Source: Palsa-504 sp963769715
GTDB taxonomy: Bacteria > Actinomycetota > Actinomycetes > Streptosporangiales > Streptosporangiaceae
Assembly: GCA_963769715.1 (NCBI GenBank)
Contig: CAVYNE010000030.1
Span: 372,001-436,000 of the forward strand
Length of the DNA: 64,000 nt
Reading direction: 5' to 3'
Shown: positions 49,520 through 58,097 of the stretch, in pieces
How the letters are laid out: the number at the start of each line of letters is the position of its first letter
Position numbering within the stretch: the stretch's first letter is position 1
Translations under genes and position numbers: made by a program
Notes under the pieces: generated by a model
Databases searched by the model: none
Told to the model about the DNA's origin: nothing
What the model saw: the letters and a program-made list of their open reading frames with translations, nothing else

Positions 49520-49900
49520 GTGGAGGTAAGTAACCAGGTGAGCAGGCCGCTGTGGGAGTATTTTCCCGACCGCGTGCTTCCGGTCGGCTGCCCGAGCCGG
49601 GTGGTCCTGGACCACGTGACCAGCAAATGGGGCGTGCTCGTCCTCGTCGCGCTGTCCGGGGAGACCCTGCGCTGGGGGGAGCTGCGGCGCCGTGCGCAGG
49701 GAATCAGCGAGAAGATGCTCGCGCAGACCCTGCGGACGCTGGAACGCGACGGGCTGGTGCACCGGGACGCGCAGCCGGTGATCCCGCCTCGTGTTGACTA
49801 CAGCCTCACCGCCCGCGGCCGTGAGCTCGCCACGCTTCTCCTGCCGTTGGTGGAATGGACGGTGGCCAACGCCGGGGAGATCCTGGGCTCCGGCTCCTAA
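49520..49900 (+). CDS. HxlR-family winged-helix regulator
   Basis: A 126-aa HxlR regulator; GTG 49520 (another GTG at 49538). HxlR pattern: 'CPSRVVLDHVTSKWGVLVLV' with the conserved N-terminal Cys, 'RWGELRRRAQGISEKMLAQT', 'LERDGLVHRDAQPVIPPRVD' and 'YSLTARGREL'. It probably senses electrophiles or oxidants by the Cys and represses the divergent reductase. The gene ends inside the first unit of a GC-rich minisatellite. Confidence 0.88.
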   Translation: MEVSNQVSRPLWEYFPDRVLPVGCPSRVVLDHVTSKWGVLVLVALSGETLRWGELRRRAQGISEKMLAQTLRTLERDGLVHRDAQPVIPPRVDYSLTARGRELATLLLPLVEWTVANAGEILGSGS

Positions 49901-49989
49901 CCCGGCGGCCCGGCTCCTAACCGGCGGCCCGGCTCCTAACCCGGCGGCCCGGCTCCTAACCCGGCGGCCCGGCTCCTAACCCGGCGGCC
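49891..49989 (+). repeat. Minisatellite: five tandem ~20-bp units
   Basis: Unit CGGCTCCTAACCCGGCGGCC, four copies of 20 bp and one of 19 bp. The first unit contains the hxlR stop TAA. The 19-bp unit breaks the period. It could act as repeated short hairpins or be slippage-derived; copy number should vary. Confidence 0.9.
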
Positions 49990-50114
49990 CGGCGGGTGCA
50001 CGTCAATTTCGTAGCTGGTCAGGATCATCTTCGAGTTCCAGCACGTCAGACGGCGCTCGTCTGGTTGTACGGGTAACGACCAGACGAGCCACGGTGGCTG
50101 TGAGGCCTGCGTCG

Positions 50115-50696
50115 TCAGCTCTTGCTCTTGGTGCGATGTGCGGCGGCCGTGACCCGGCTCTGGCAGCGCGTGGAGCAGAACCGCTTTCCGAGGTTGCACG
50201 AGGTGTCGATGTACACCCGGTCGCAGGGGTCGGCCTGGCAGACGCCAAGGCGGCCTGCGAGGTCGGAGCCGATGGCCATCCCGAGGCCGGCCGCGATGCC
50301 TGCGCCCCAGCCGGTGACGATACTGGTGTCGCGGCCGTGGAAGTGAAGGGCCCAGCCGCCTCCTCGCGCAAGGTCGAGGCGGGGGGCCGCGCCGAATTCT
50401 TGGAGCAGGCCATTGACTATGCCGGCGGCGCGGGCCACGTCGCCGGACGAGCTTGCCGTGAAGACCTCGCGGACTCGTCCCGCGAGGGCTGTTAGCGCCT
50501 TTGCCTGCTCTTCGGTGAGGACCGGCCGGTAGTCGTCGCGCTCGAGCACCGCGCGAACCGCGTCAGCCCGGTGGCCGACCGGCGGCGGCTCTACTGGCCG
50601 GGTACCGTCGTGCCCCGCTGTCAGCGCGTTGACCAGACGGCAGGCGACGTCGGTGACTACCCACAAGTGACTGTTGAAATGTATTTGACCCGTCAT
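50115..50696 (-). CDS. CGNR zinc-finger (ABATE domain) protein
   Basis: A 193-aa protein from ATG 50696 (in-frame ATGs at 50723 and 50732 would overlap the divergent gene). The family opening 'HFNSHLWVVTDVACRLVNAL' and the C-terminal finger 'RFCSTRCQSRVTAAAHR', with two more cysteines just before (GVCQADPCDRVYID), place it in the CGNR group, thought to be stress-response transcription regulators in actinobacteria. It may regulate the divergent MFS transporter, whose start is only 25 bp away. Confidence 0.85.
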   Translation of the reverse strand: MTGQIHFNSHLWVVTDVACRLVNALTAGHDGTRPVEPPPVGHRADAVRAVLERDDYRPVLTEEQAKALTALAGRVREVFTASSSGDVARAAGIVNGLLQEFGAAPRLDLARGGGWALHFHGRDTSIVTGWGAGIAAGLGMAIGSDLAGRLGVCQADPCDRVYIDTSCNLGKRFCSTRCQSRVTAAAHRTKSKS

Positions 50697-50721
50697 TCGG
50701 CCGTCGAGTACCGTCTCTCCC

Positions 50722-51919
50722 ATGACGGCCATTATGCCATTCGCCAGTCACGAAGGTCGCGGCTGGCCGCGTCCGGTACGGGCGCTCGTGCTGGCCCGGC
50801 CGTCAACCAGCTCGGCGCCTTCGCAATGTCGTTCCTGGCCGTCGTGCTCGTCCACGTCTACGGCGCCTCGCTCATCACCGCCGGGTGGGTGGTCGCGCTC
50901 TTTGGCCTTGCAACGGTTCCATCACGGCTGGCCGGCGGGCGGATGGCTGACCGCCTCGGGCGACGCCCGACGATCGTGCTCGGGCTGCTCGGCTGCAGCG
51001 TCGCACTGCTCGTCATTGCCGTCTCGCCCGGTGTCAGCGGAGCGGCGGCGGGAGCCGCGCTGCTCGGTCTCGCCTTCGAGATCTACGAGCCGCCCAGCCA
51101 GGCGCTGCTGGCCGAGATGGTGGCGCCTGAGCGGCGTCCGCAGGCCTTCGGGTTGCTCGGTGCCGCGCTGGCCGCCGCGGCGTAGGCGCGGGGATCCTCG
51201 CGGTGCTGCTCGGGGGCGTCAGCCTGCGGCTGCTCTTCGTCGCCGACTCCGTCACCTGCGTGGCAGCGGCAGCATTGATCCTGCTGTGGGTGCATGAGCC
51301 GTCCGCGGCGCGGCCGGCCACGTCCGGCGGCAACCCGTGGCGCGATGGCCGCCTGCTGGTGATGCTCGGCGTCGGTACAGGGTTCGCCTTCGCCTGGAAC
51401 CTCTCGGTCACCGCGCTTCCGCTGACGGTTGCCGCCCGCGGCCTCGGCCCGGCGGAAACGGGCTGGCTTCTCGCAGTCGAGGCTGCCGTGACAATCGCCG
51501 GCCAGCGATTCCTGCGAGGCGCTGCGGCACGGCCGTTCTTCCTGATGGCGGCCGGGCTCGCGATCGTTGCCGCGGGATTCGCCGTTGTCGCCTTCGCGGA
51601 CGTGATCCCGCTGCTCTGCCTCGGTGCCGCCACCGTGGCGCTGGGCCAGGTTTTCCTTCTCGGACCTCCGTACGCCGTTGTGGCCGGCCTCGCGGATGAC
51701 GTCTCCCGCGCGCGGTACCTGGCGGCGTACGGCACTTGCTGGGGCATCGCCCAGACCCTCGGGCCGCTTGCCTGGACTCACCTGCTGTCCATCGGGGTAC
51801 CCGTGGCCTGGCTCACCGGCGCTGCCCTGTGCGTTCTGCTGGCCGTCCTCGTCCCGTTCGCCGGCAGGGCCGTGACAATGGCTGAGCGCCGCTCCGCCCG
51901 CGAGGCCGCAGCCGCCTGA
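50722..51919 (+). pseudogene. MFS transporter with two apparent frameshifts
   Basis: Three frames must be joined to read an MdtH/YajR-like efflux protein of ~400 aa: MTAIMPFASHEGRGWPRPVR at the start (frame 1, to ~50795); 'VNQLGAFAMSFLAVVLVHVY' and 'RLAGGRMADRLGRRPTIVLG' (motif A; frame 3, to ~51178); then GVGAGILAVLLGGVSLRL to 'HLLSIGVPVAWLTGAALCVL' (frame 2, to 51919). Both breaks look like one missing base in GC runs. Twelve helices are expected. The gene is either inactivated or mis-sequenced. Confidence 0.75.
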
Positions 51920-52229
51920 CCTGGAGCGAGGTGGTCGCTAACTGACGCCGAGGAGACGCATCCCCCATAGCGCCCGGCCAGGCGCTGGCCTCCTACGACC
52001 TCTGACCCCATCGCCCGACCGCCGCTTCAGTCCATCAACACCCTGACCAGGCACTTTGCATCTGGTTGTTACTGTCACAACTACGGCAAGCGTCCTACCA
52101 GCAAAAACGTTAGCTGGCCTACATTTTTGACGTACACCCCGGCCCGGCGCGGCTTCCCGTGAATGTCAGTGCTGCGGCGTAGCTTGACCGCTGGAGCACC
52201 TTACTGACCGAATCCCCGGGGAGCCTGAC
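51920..52229. other. 310-bp intergenic region, less GC-rich
   Basis: No gene, tRNA or known riboswitch is recognised. It includes an AT-richer stretch (about 52040-52130) that may carry the promoter of the downstream hydrolase-like gene; no clear -10/-35 pair is assigned. Confidence 0.5.
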
Positions 52230-53042
52230 ATGCTCGGCCGCGACCACGCGCTGTCCGGCGCCCTGGCCTTCACCGCCGTCGCGCCCCTGCTGCACGTCAC
52301 CGGCGTGCACCTGGCGGCGGGGATAGCCCTGACCGCGGGTGCGGGAGTCCTCCCCGACCTCGACGAGCCCGGGTCCACGATCGCCCGGACGTTCGGCTTC
52401 CTGACCGGGGCGTTCGCGTGGATCGTGCACAAGATCAGCGGCGGCCACCGGAAGGGCACGCATAGCCTGGTCGGCGTGGCGGTCATGGCCGTCGCCTCGC
52501 TCGCGGCCGGGTCCTGGCAGGCGGGAGCCCGGGCCGTCGGCGGACGCCCGGAACTGTGGTGGCATCTCGTCCCGGCCGGGCTCATCCTGGCCCTATTGTT
52601 CTCGGCGGGTTTCCGGGCCCTGCACATCGGCGGCCATCACGGCGACGCGGCCGGGATCGCGCTGGCCGCCCTGGTGATCTGGAAGGGCTGGGACGTGGTG
52701 CTGGTTACGCCGCGGAACGTGCCCGTCCTGGCCGTTTGCGTTACCCTCGGCATGCTCGCCCACATAGCCGGCGACATGTGCACCCATGACGGCTGCCCGC
52801 TGCTGTACCCGCTCAGCCGTCACGAGTTCGGGCTGCTGCCCGAGCCGGTACGGATCACCACGAACAAGCTCGCGGAGCACTGGGTCGTCTCACCGCTCCT
52901 GCTCGCCGGGCTCGCCTATTTCCTCTGGCGGGACGCCGGTTTCTCCCTCGCCGCGACCAACCACCTGGCCGGACGGTTATCCCGGCGGCATCACCCGCCC
53001 CCAGGCGCGGCCGTATCGCACGCGGGAATTAATTACTCGTAG
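52230..53042 (+). CDS. YdjM-like (DUF457) membrane-bound metal-dependent hydrolase
   Basis: A 270-aa membrane protein: 'LGRDHALSGALAFTAVAPLL', the metal-type motifs 'AGVLPDLDEPGSTIAR', 'SGGHRKGTHSLVGVAVMA' and 'AHIAGDMCTHDGCPLLYPLS', and several hydrophobic helices. The family is described as inner-membrane, metal-dependent phospholipase-like; E. coli YdjM is SOS-regulated. I see no LexA box. Its end overlaps the convergent duplicated-domain frame by 14 bp. Confidence 0.8.
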   Translation: MLGRDHALSGALAFTAVAPLLHVTGVHLAAGIALTAGAGVLPDLDEPGSTIARTFGFLTGAFAWIVHKISGGHRKGTHSLVGVAVMAVASLAAGSWQAGARAVGGRPELWWHLVPAGLILALLFSAGFRALHIGGHHGDAAGIALAALVIWKGWDVVLVTPRNVPVLAVCVTLGMLAHIAGDMCTHDGCPLLYPLSRHEFGLLPEPVRITTNKLAEHWVVSPLLLAGLAYFLWRDAGFSLAATNHLAGRLSRRHHPPPGAAVSHAGINYS

Positions 53043-53382
53043 TCCAGACGGTGGCTTGGACGAGCGTGGAGGTCATATTGTCGCTGCTGTCCGTATTTAT
53101 CTGCTGGACGACGAAAATCGCGATGTTTCCCTGGTCGGATTTGGCGCAGTAGATGTCGCCGGTCACTGGCTTGACGTCGTTTACGCCCTCGGTGCTAATC
53201 AGCTCAGCGCAGCCCGCGGCGGTCGCCGCGCCCTGGCGGTTGCCGGTCCACGATGCCATGAAGTTAGAGTCGTTATACATATTGGAGTTGAGCTGCAGAA
53301 CGCCCGCGGCGTTGACATTCGGCGGGACCTGGTCCAGGTTGACATCTTCGCCCGCGGTGAACAACAGCGGCTTCTGCCCCAC
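53029..53382 (-). pseudogene. Second, out-of-frame copy of the exported domain
   Basis: This open frame (MGQKPLLFTAGEDVNL ... ATVWTTSN, ~117 aa) repeats the C-terminal domain of the gene upstream almost exactly. It is out of frame with it because one A present in copy 1 (GGGGACAGAA) is missing here (GGGGCAGAA). If repaired, the parent protein would carry two tandem copies of the domain. Confidence 0.75.
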
Positions 53383-53754
53383 TGCTTAGACCACACGACG
53401 GAAGGCGGTGGATTGGGCGGCCCATGCGTCCAGACGGTGGCTTGGACGAGCGTGGAGGTCATATTGTCGCTGCTGTCCGTATTTATCTGCTGGACGACGA
53501 AAATCGCGATGTTTCCCTGGTCGGATTTGGCGCAGTAGATGTCGCCGGTCACTGGCTTGACGTCGTTTACGCCCTCGGTGCTAATCAGCTCAGCGCAGCC
53601 CGCGGCGGTCGCCGCGCCCTGGCGGTTGCCGGTCCACGATGCCATGAAGTTAGAGTCGTTATACATATTGGAGTTGAGCTGCAGAACGCCCGCGGCGTTG
53701 ACATTCGGCGGGACCTGGTCCAGGTTGACATCTTCGCCCGCGGTGAACAACAGC
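53042..53754. repeat. Tandem duplication of ~327 bp (copies 386 bp apart)
   Basis: 53042-53368 and 53428-53754 appear identical base for base by eye; the flanks then diverge. This is a very recent duplication or an assembly artefact. Confidence 0.85.
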
Positions 53755-54134
53755 GTGTTCTGTCCCCACTGCTTAGACCACCCGCCAGAGGAAGAAGGAT
53801 CCGGTGACGACACTCCGCTAGTTTGCGATGGCCCAGCCGAGCCCGTACTCGAAGATTGCGATAGCCCAGCACTCGGCGGCTGGTGTGACAAACCGCCCGA
53901 CCGAGTTATGAGAACGATGCCAATGGTCAGAATGCAAAGCGCCAAAAAAACCGCTACCACATTAATCCATACCCAGGGAGAGCGGCCATGCTCCGGCTGG
54001 TAGCCACCACCGGCATGGGCAGCCCGTCGAGCCTGCCTGCCCCGGGCACGCCTGTCTCCGGTATACGCGTAGTAGGAACCGACAATTGTGGCAATAGTTC
54101 CCAAAGCGGTCAATAGCAGCCCCACCAATGCCAT
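53199..54134 (-). CDS. Membrane-anchored exported protein with duplicated C-terminal domain
   Basis: A 311-aa frame from ATG 54134 (54155 also possible). There are two hydrophobic helices (~4-24 and ~50-76) with a basic loop between, then a Ser/Pro/Gly linker and a ~110-aa extracytoplasmic domain ('LLFTAGEDVNLDQVPPNVNA', 'FMASWTGNRQGAATAAGCAE', 'VTGDIYCAKSDQGNIAIFVV') with two Cys that could form a disulfide. After VWTHGPPNPPPSVVWSKQWG the frame goes out of register in the second copy, so the last ~55 residues are frameshift products. I do not recognise the family. Confidence 0.7.
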   Translation of the reverse strand: MALVGLLLTALGTIATIVGSYYAYTGDRRARGRQARRAAHAGGGYQPEHGRSPWVWINVVAVFLALCILTIGIVLITRSGGLSHQPPSAGLSQSSSTGSAGPSQTSGVSSPDPSSSGGWSKQWGQNTLLFTAGEDVNLDQVPPNVNAAGVLQLNSNMYNDSNFMASWTGNRQGAATAAGCAELISTEGVNDVKPVTGDIYCAKSDQGNIAIFVVQQINTDSSDNMTSTLVQATVWTHGPPNPPPSVVWSKQWGRSRCCSPRAKMSTWTRSRRMSTPRAFCSSTPICITTLTSWHRGPATARARRPPRAALS

Positions 54135-54411
54135 CCGGCGATCATAGCAGCGCATAACGACGCTGAAGGCACGTTCGCACGGTCAGTACGCGCTCTGGAA
54201 AGCCAAGGGCCTTGGCTAGGCCATCGAGAACCTGACGCGAGGGCTCTTGCTGCGGTCTGCCTGCGGTCTGCGGCATTTTCAGGAAGCACCGAACCGATAA
54301 ACGCGAAGCGTTGGCCGCCGTAGGAGTACTGCCCCGGATTCGACGAGCCGGACAGCATGGCCGCCGCCGCCGGCGTCACCTGGGCCGCCTGAGGACAGGT
54401 TCCCCAGCGGC

Positions 54412-54966
54412 TCACCGGATGGGGGACTGCCAGAGGGTGGGCTGCTCACCGGCGGGGGTAGCGATGAAACCGACCCCGGTCAGCGTGCGGCCTGACACGG
54501 CCAGGCCGGTGATCGCCTGGACGCCCGGGGAGGCCAGGCCCGGCCCGGCCGGGGTAGCCGCCTTCCAGGTCGTCCCGTCCCGGGATGTCCACACCACTAC
54601 GTCCTGCTCACCTGGCCTGGCGCCGAACGTGCCGGTCACCGTGAAGCTGCCGCCGGTCGCCGCCAGCGCGCTGACCTGCGCGGTGCCCGCGGGCACGGGT
54701 AGGGCGGACTCGGTCCACGTGCGGCCGCCGTCCGCCGACTGAGCCGCGAACGGCACTTGTCCCGCTGCGGTCAGGGCCACGCCCGCGGCGACCACGGTGC
54801 GGCCGTCGGCGGCGACGTGCTGGAGTACCGCCCCGGTGGCGCCGACCGGTCGCGGGAGGTCGGCCTGGGTCCAGGTCCTGCCGTCGGATGTCGTCCAGGC
54901 GGCGGGGTTGCTGCCGTGCGAGCCCACCGCGAGGAAGCCGTCCGCCGTGGCGGTGACGGCAAGCAT
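54412..54966 (-). CDS. C-terminal part of the beta-propeller protein, out of frame
   Basis: A 184-aa open frame that continues the Asp-box repeats of the gene above ('TTSDGRTWTQADLP', 'SADGGRTWTESALP', 'TSRDGTTWKAATPA') and ends TLWQSPIR. It is separated from the main frame by a shift near 54970-55010, inside a run of CGCTGCCCG-type short repeats. It is most likely the true C-terminus of the same protein. Confidence 0.72.
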   Translation of the reverse strand: MLAVTATADGFLAVGSHGSNPAAWTTSDGRTWTQADLPRPVGATGAVLQHVAADGRTVVAAGVALTAAGQVPFAAQSADGGRTWTESALPVPAGTAQVSALAATGGSFTVTGTFGARPGEQDVVVWTSRDGTTWKAATPAGPGLASPGVQAITGLAVSGRTLTGVGFIATPAGEQPTLWQSPIR

Positions 54967-57163
54967 CTGGCTGCTGCCCGCGCTGCCCGCGCTGCCCGTG
55001 CTGCATCGCGCTGTCCGCGCCTGCTTCCGGGCCCACCGCGCCGCCCGCTCGGTGCCAGCCGGTCAGCCCCGCTGACCACCATGCGGCGGCCATGGTACGG
55101 GCCGGCGCCTCCCGGGGCCCGGCGGCATCCGCTGCCTCCGTCACCAGCTGCCAGCCGACGATCACGTAGCCGTCGGGGCCGGCCGCCGCCTGCTCGGTGA
55201 CCAGGCCGCTCCCGGTGAAGACTGGCTCGCCGTCGGCGGCGGACCAGACGCTGCCGTCAGCCGAACCGATGACCACCGGATGCTCGGGAGCTGCCGCGGT
55301 GACGCCGCCCACCGCAAGCCATCCGGAGTTGCCGTGCGTGATGCCGGTCAGCTGCTCCACTCCCGGCCTGTACAGCACCCCGGGGGCATCGCCGGTGGCG
55401 CGATGCCAGGTGCGTCCGCCGTCGGCGGACATCCAGGCCGCCGGGAAGCCGTTCGCGCTGCCCACAGCGACCCGCTGGCTGCCCTGAGCCGCGATGGCGT
55501 TGACGGCAAGCTGGGGTTCCACCCCACCGGGAATGGCGGCCAGCTTTACATTCCTCACGCCGCCAGACCCGCTGGACCCCCCGGCCACCGTAATCAGCTG
55601 CTGGCTGCCGCCGCCGCCGCTCATCCCGGCCGTGGCGCCGCTCATCCCGGCCGCCACCACGGCGCCGGTCTTGGTCGCGGCTACTCCTGAGATGGTTTCG
55701 GCCGCCGCGCTGCCGAACGCCGGAACCTGGCGCCAGCGGGCGCCGTCCGGGGACGTGAAGGCGGTCAGCGTACGGCCGGACTGGCCGGCCAGCACGGCAC
55801 CTTCGGAGCTGCCATTCATCAGGCCGGGCGTGAAGCCGCCAGGCGTGGTCAGCGTCGCGGCGAACGTCCAGGCCGTGCCGTTGCCGGAGCGGTAAACGTC
55901 AGCGGCCCGGACGCCATCCACCGTCGCGGGCCTGACCAGCAAGAATCCGCCACTGGTGGCCGCCGCGTCGGAGAACTGGTCCTGCGCGTCGTGGCCGGTC
56001 GGCACTGTGACCGCCCTCCAGCTGAGGCCGCCGTCGTCGCTGAGCCAGGCGCCCCCGGTGCGGACGGTCACCACGTGCCGGGACCCGCCGCTGGTCACCG
56101 TCGTCGGGGTGGCCACGTCTCCCGCGATCAGGATGAGGTGCCCGGTGGCCGCCGCCAGCCTGATGTCCAGTGCCCGGCCACTACCCGCGGCCAGACGCAG
56201 CCGATCGGCGCCGAGCCTCCTCCAGCCGGTCCCGCCGGAGGATAGGAAGATCACCGGAGTGGCTTTGGCCTGATCCCCGTCCGGCGTGTTCGCGCCCGCG
56301 GCGATAAAGCCGCTGCCGGTTCGTTTCAGCACTGTGACCTGGTCGCCGGGCAGTTGCGGCAGGCCGGTGGCGGACGTCAGCGTCCATGCCCGGCCGTCGG
56401 CGCTCGTCCAGACCGAACCGGGGCCCACGGCAGCCCATGCCCCCGATCCTCCGGCGATGAAGCGGGCCGCGTGTCCGGGTGACGGCGTCCCGCCGCCCGC
56501 GGCGGACACCGTGCCGAGACTCCAGGACCGGCCGTCATCCAGCGAGACAAAGAACTGAGCCCGCGGGACGCTCTGGCCGGTCTCGGCGCCGACCGCCACG
56601 ATCTCCGCGCCGGAACTCGCCACCCGGCCCTCGGACAGGGCGATTCCGCGGGTACTTTCCGCCGAGTAAGGGGTGAAGTCCTGCCCGGCCAGGATCGCCG
56701 CCGGGTAACCGGGAGAGGAGGCGGACGGGACCCGCCGCCCGTCGTTGTTAGCGTTCACAATCAGGCTGACGGCAATGCCGAGGGTGATCACGGTAACCGG
56801 AACCGCCACCCGTATGGTCTGGCTGCGCCGATTGAACCCGGGCTCTCGCCGCGCCTTGCCGACCCGGCTATTCCGGTGTCGCCCGGGCCGCTGGATCCGG
56901 CCTTCGGATTGGTAACCCGTACCGCTCCCGGCCGCGTCGGAGGCGGGAGATGGCGCCGGGCGCTGCGGATCGAGCTGGAGCAGCCCCGTGCCGACCCGTG
57001 ACGGGCCCGCGCTGACCCGAGATGGCGGAGCCACAATCCACGGCGAAGGCTGGAAAGCGCGGCCATCTTGACGGCCCCAAGGATCCCGCGCGCCGTCACC
57101 ACCAGGATTGCCGACTGGATTCCTGATCACCCTTTGCCTTCCCTTCGGAAAAGGCCCCGACAT
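54608..57163 (-). CDS. Membrane-anchored BNR/Asp-box beta-propeller protein (frameshifted near 3' end)
   Basis: An 851-aa frame from ATG 57163. The N-terminal ~115 residues are basic and Pro-rich (cytoplasmic), one helix lies at ~117-140 (VAVPVTVITLGIAVSLIV), then an extracytoplasmic region with repeated Asp-box motifs (SLDDGRSWSL, SADGRAWTL, SDDGGLSWRA, SPDGARWRQ, SADGGRTWHR, SADGSVWSA), as in sialidase-like propellers without clear catalytic residues. From about 54980 the frame slips; the genuine end is in the frame ending at 54412. Role unknown; possibly a surface glycan- or protein-binding module. Confidence 0.75.
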   Translation of the reverse strand: MSGPFPKGRQRVIRNPVGNPGGDGARDPWGRQDGRAFQPSPWIVAPPSRVSAGPSRVGTGLLQLDPQRPAPSPASDAAGSGTGYQSEGRIQRPGRHRNSRVGKARREPGFNRRSQTIRVAVPVTVITLGIAVSLIVNANNDGRRVPSASSPGYPAAILAGQDFTPYSAESTRGIALSEGRVASSGAEIVAVGAETGQSVPRAQFFVSLDDGRSWSLGTVSAAGGGTPSPGHAARFIAGGSGAWAAVGPGSVWTSADGRAWTLTSATGLPQLPGDQVTVLKRTGSGFIAAGANTPDGDQAKATPVIFLSSGGTGWRRLGADRLRLAAGSGRALDIRLAAATGHLILIAGDVATPTTVTSGGSRHVVTVRTGGAWLSDDGGLSWRAVTVPTGHDAQDQFSDAAATSGGFLLVRPATVDGVRAADVYRSGNGTAWTFAATLTTPGGFTPGLMNGSSEGAVLAGQSGRTLTAFTSPDGARWRQVPAFGSAAAETISGVAATKTGAVVAAGMSGATAGMSGGGGSQQLITVAGGSSGSGGVRNVKLAAIPGGVEPQLAVNAIAAQGSQRVAVGSANGFPAAWMSADGGRTWHRATGDAPGVLYRPGVEQLTGITHGNSGWLAVGGVTAAAPEHPVVIGSADGSVWSAADGEPVFTGSGLVTEQAAAGPDGYVIVGWQLVTEAADAAGPREAPARTMAAAWWSAGLTGWHRAGGAVGPEAGADSAMQHGQRGQRGQQPDACRHRHGGRLPRGGLARQQPRRLDDIRRQDLDPGRPPATGRRHRGGTPARRRRRPHRGRRGRGPDRSGTSAVRGSVGGRRPHVDRVRPTRARGHRAGQRAGGDRRQLHGDRHVRRQAR

Positions 57164-57417
57164 GGACGGGAAACGCGTATGTCATCCCAGCCGTGTGATA
57201 CGGCCGAAAACCTTAAGCAGACCGTAAGATCTGCGCTTCGCGCAGACTCTGACGATTCGGGTGTAAATTGGCGCCAAGGAAACCCCTGGACGGTCTGGGC
57301 CCTGTTCGAGGTCCCGGATACGGCCAGGGTGGGGGAATTGCTCCGTACACGGACGACGTACCCCGAAATTTAGCAGCTACCGAAACGTAGGGTCAACGGA
57401 TCGGCATTTTCTTCTCG

Positions 57418-57903
57418 ATGCCTTTCCCAGCGAGGACAATGCCGTCAGCCGCAGGTAACGACGAGATCAGCGCGCTTGTCCGCGACTTCGCGGAAACGCC
57501 GGGTCACCTCATCAGGCGCGCGTATCAGACGCATACCCAGCTATGGGCAGAGGTCGTTCCGGTGGACATTACTGGTTCGCAGTACATCTTCCTGTGCGCT
57601 CTGGCCGTACACGGTGACCTGGATCAGGCGAGCGTAGGTCGGCTCACGTCGCTGGATCGCTCGAGCGTCGCCGAACTGGCCACCCGGATGGCCCGTCGTG
57701 GCCTGATCCAGCGCAGCCGGGATGAGCGGGACGGGCGCAAGCGCGTGCTGCGCATCACCGAGGAAGGGGTCAGGACCGTGGCGGCGGCGGCACCGGATGT
57801 GCGCCGCCTGGGCCAGCGCCTCCTCGCCCAGTTCGATGAGGAAGAACGCGCGCAGTTCCTGGGTTACCTCGGCCGCGTGGGCGATCAGAACAACCGCGGC
57901 TGA
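57418..57903 (+). CDS. MarR-family regulator
   Basis: A 161-aa winged-helix regulator (starts at 57418 or 57439). The MarR core is 'HLIRRAYQTHTQLWAEVV', 'DITGSQYIFLCALAVHGDLD', 'RLTSLDRSSVAELATRMARR' (recognition helix), GLIQRSRDERDGRKRVLRIT (wing). It resembles MarR proteins of aromatic-acid catabolism, fitting the gentisate-type dioxygenase 1.3 kb downstream, but an intervening gene is on the other strand. Confidence 0.85.
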   Translation: MPFPARTMPSAAGNDEISALVRDFAETPGHLIRRAYQTHTQLWAEVVPVDITGSQYIFLCALAVHGDLDQASVGRLTSLDRSSVAELATRMARRGLIQRSRDERDGRKRVLRITEEGVRTVAAAAPDVRRLGQRLLAQFDEEERAQFLGYLGRVGDQNNRG

Positions 57904-58097
57904 CCGCGGCGGTGACCGACGCACTCGGTCCGTTCGGTCCAAAGATTTTATACCGAACGACCTGCTGCGTGCCTCGATGCCGCCCGTTTCGCGGTACCTG
58001 CGCGGCCTGATGTCAGTGTGCCCCGGGCCGACCGCGTCATGCCCACCGCTGGTATCACCATCAAGCGATCAGCGGTAAAACGGTAACGAGGAAGACC

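Noticed and set aside
49891..49989. Possible CRISPR array
   Set aside because: Units are directly adjacent with no spacers; it is a simple tandem minisatellite.
57164..57417. Small plus-strand open frame before the MarR gene
   Set aside because: It starts antisense to the propeller gene and has no ribosome site or recognisable motif.
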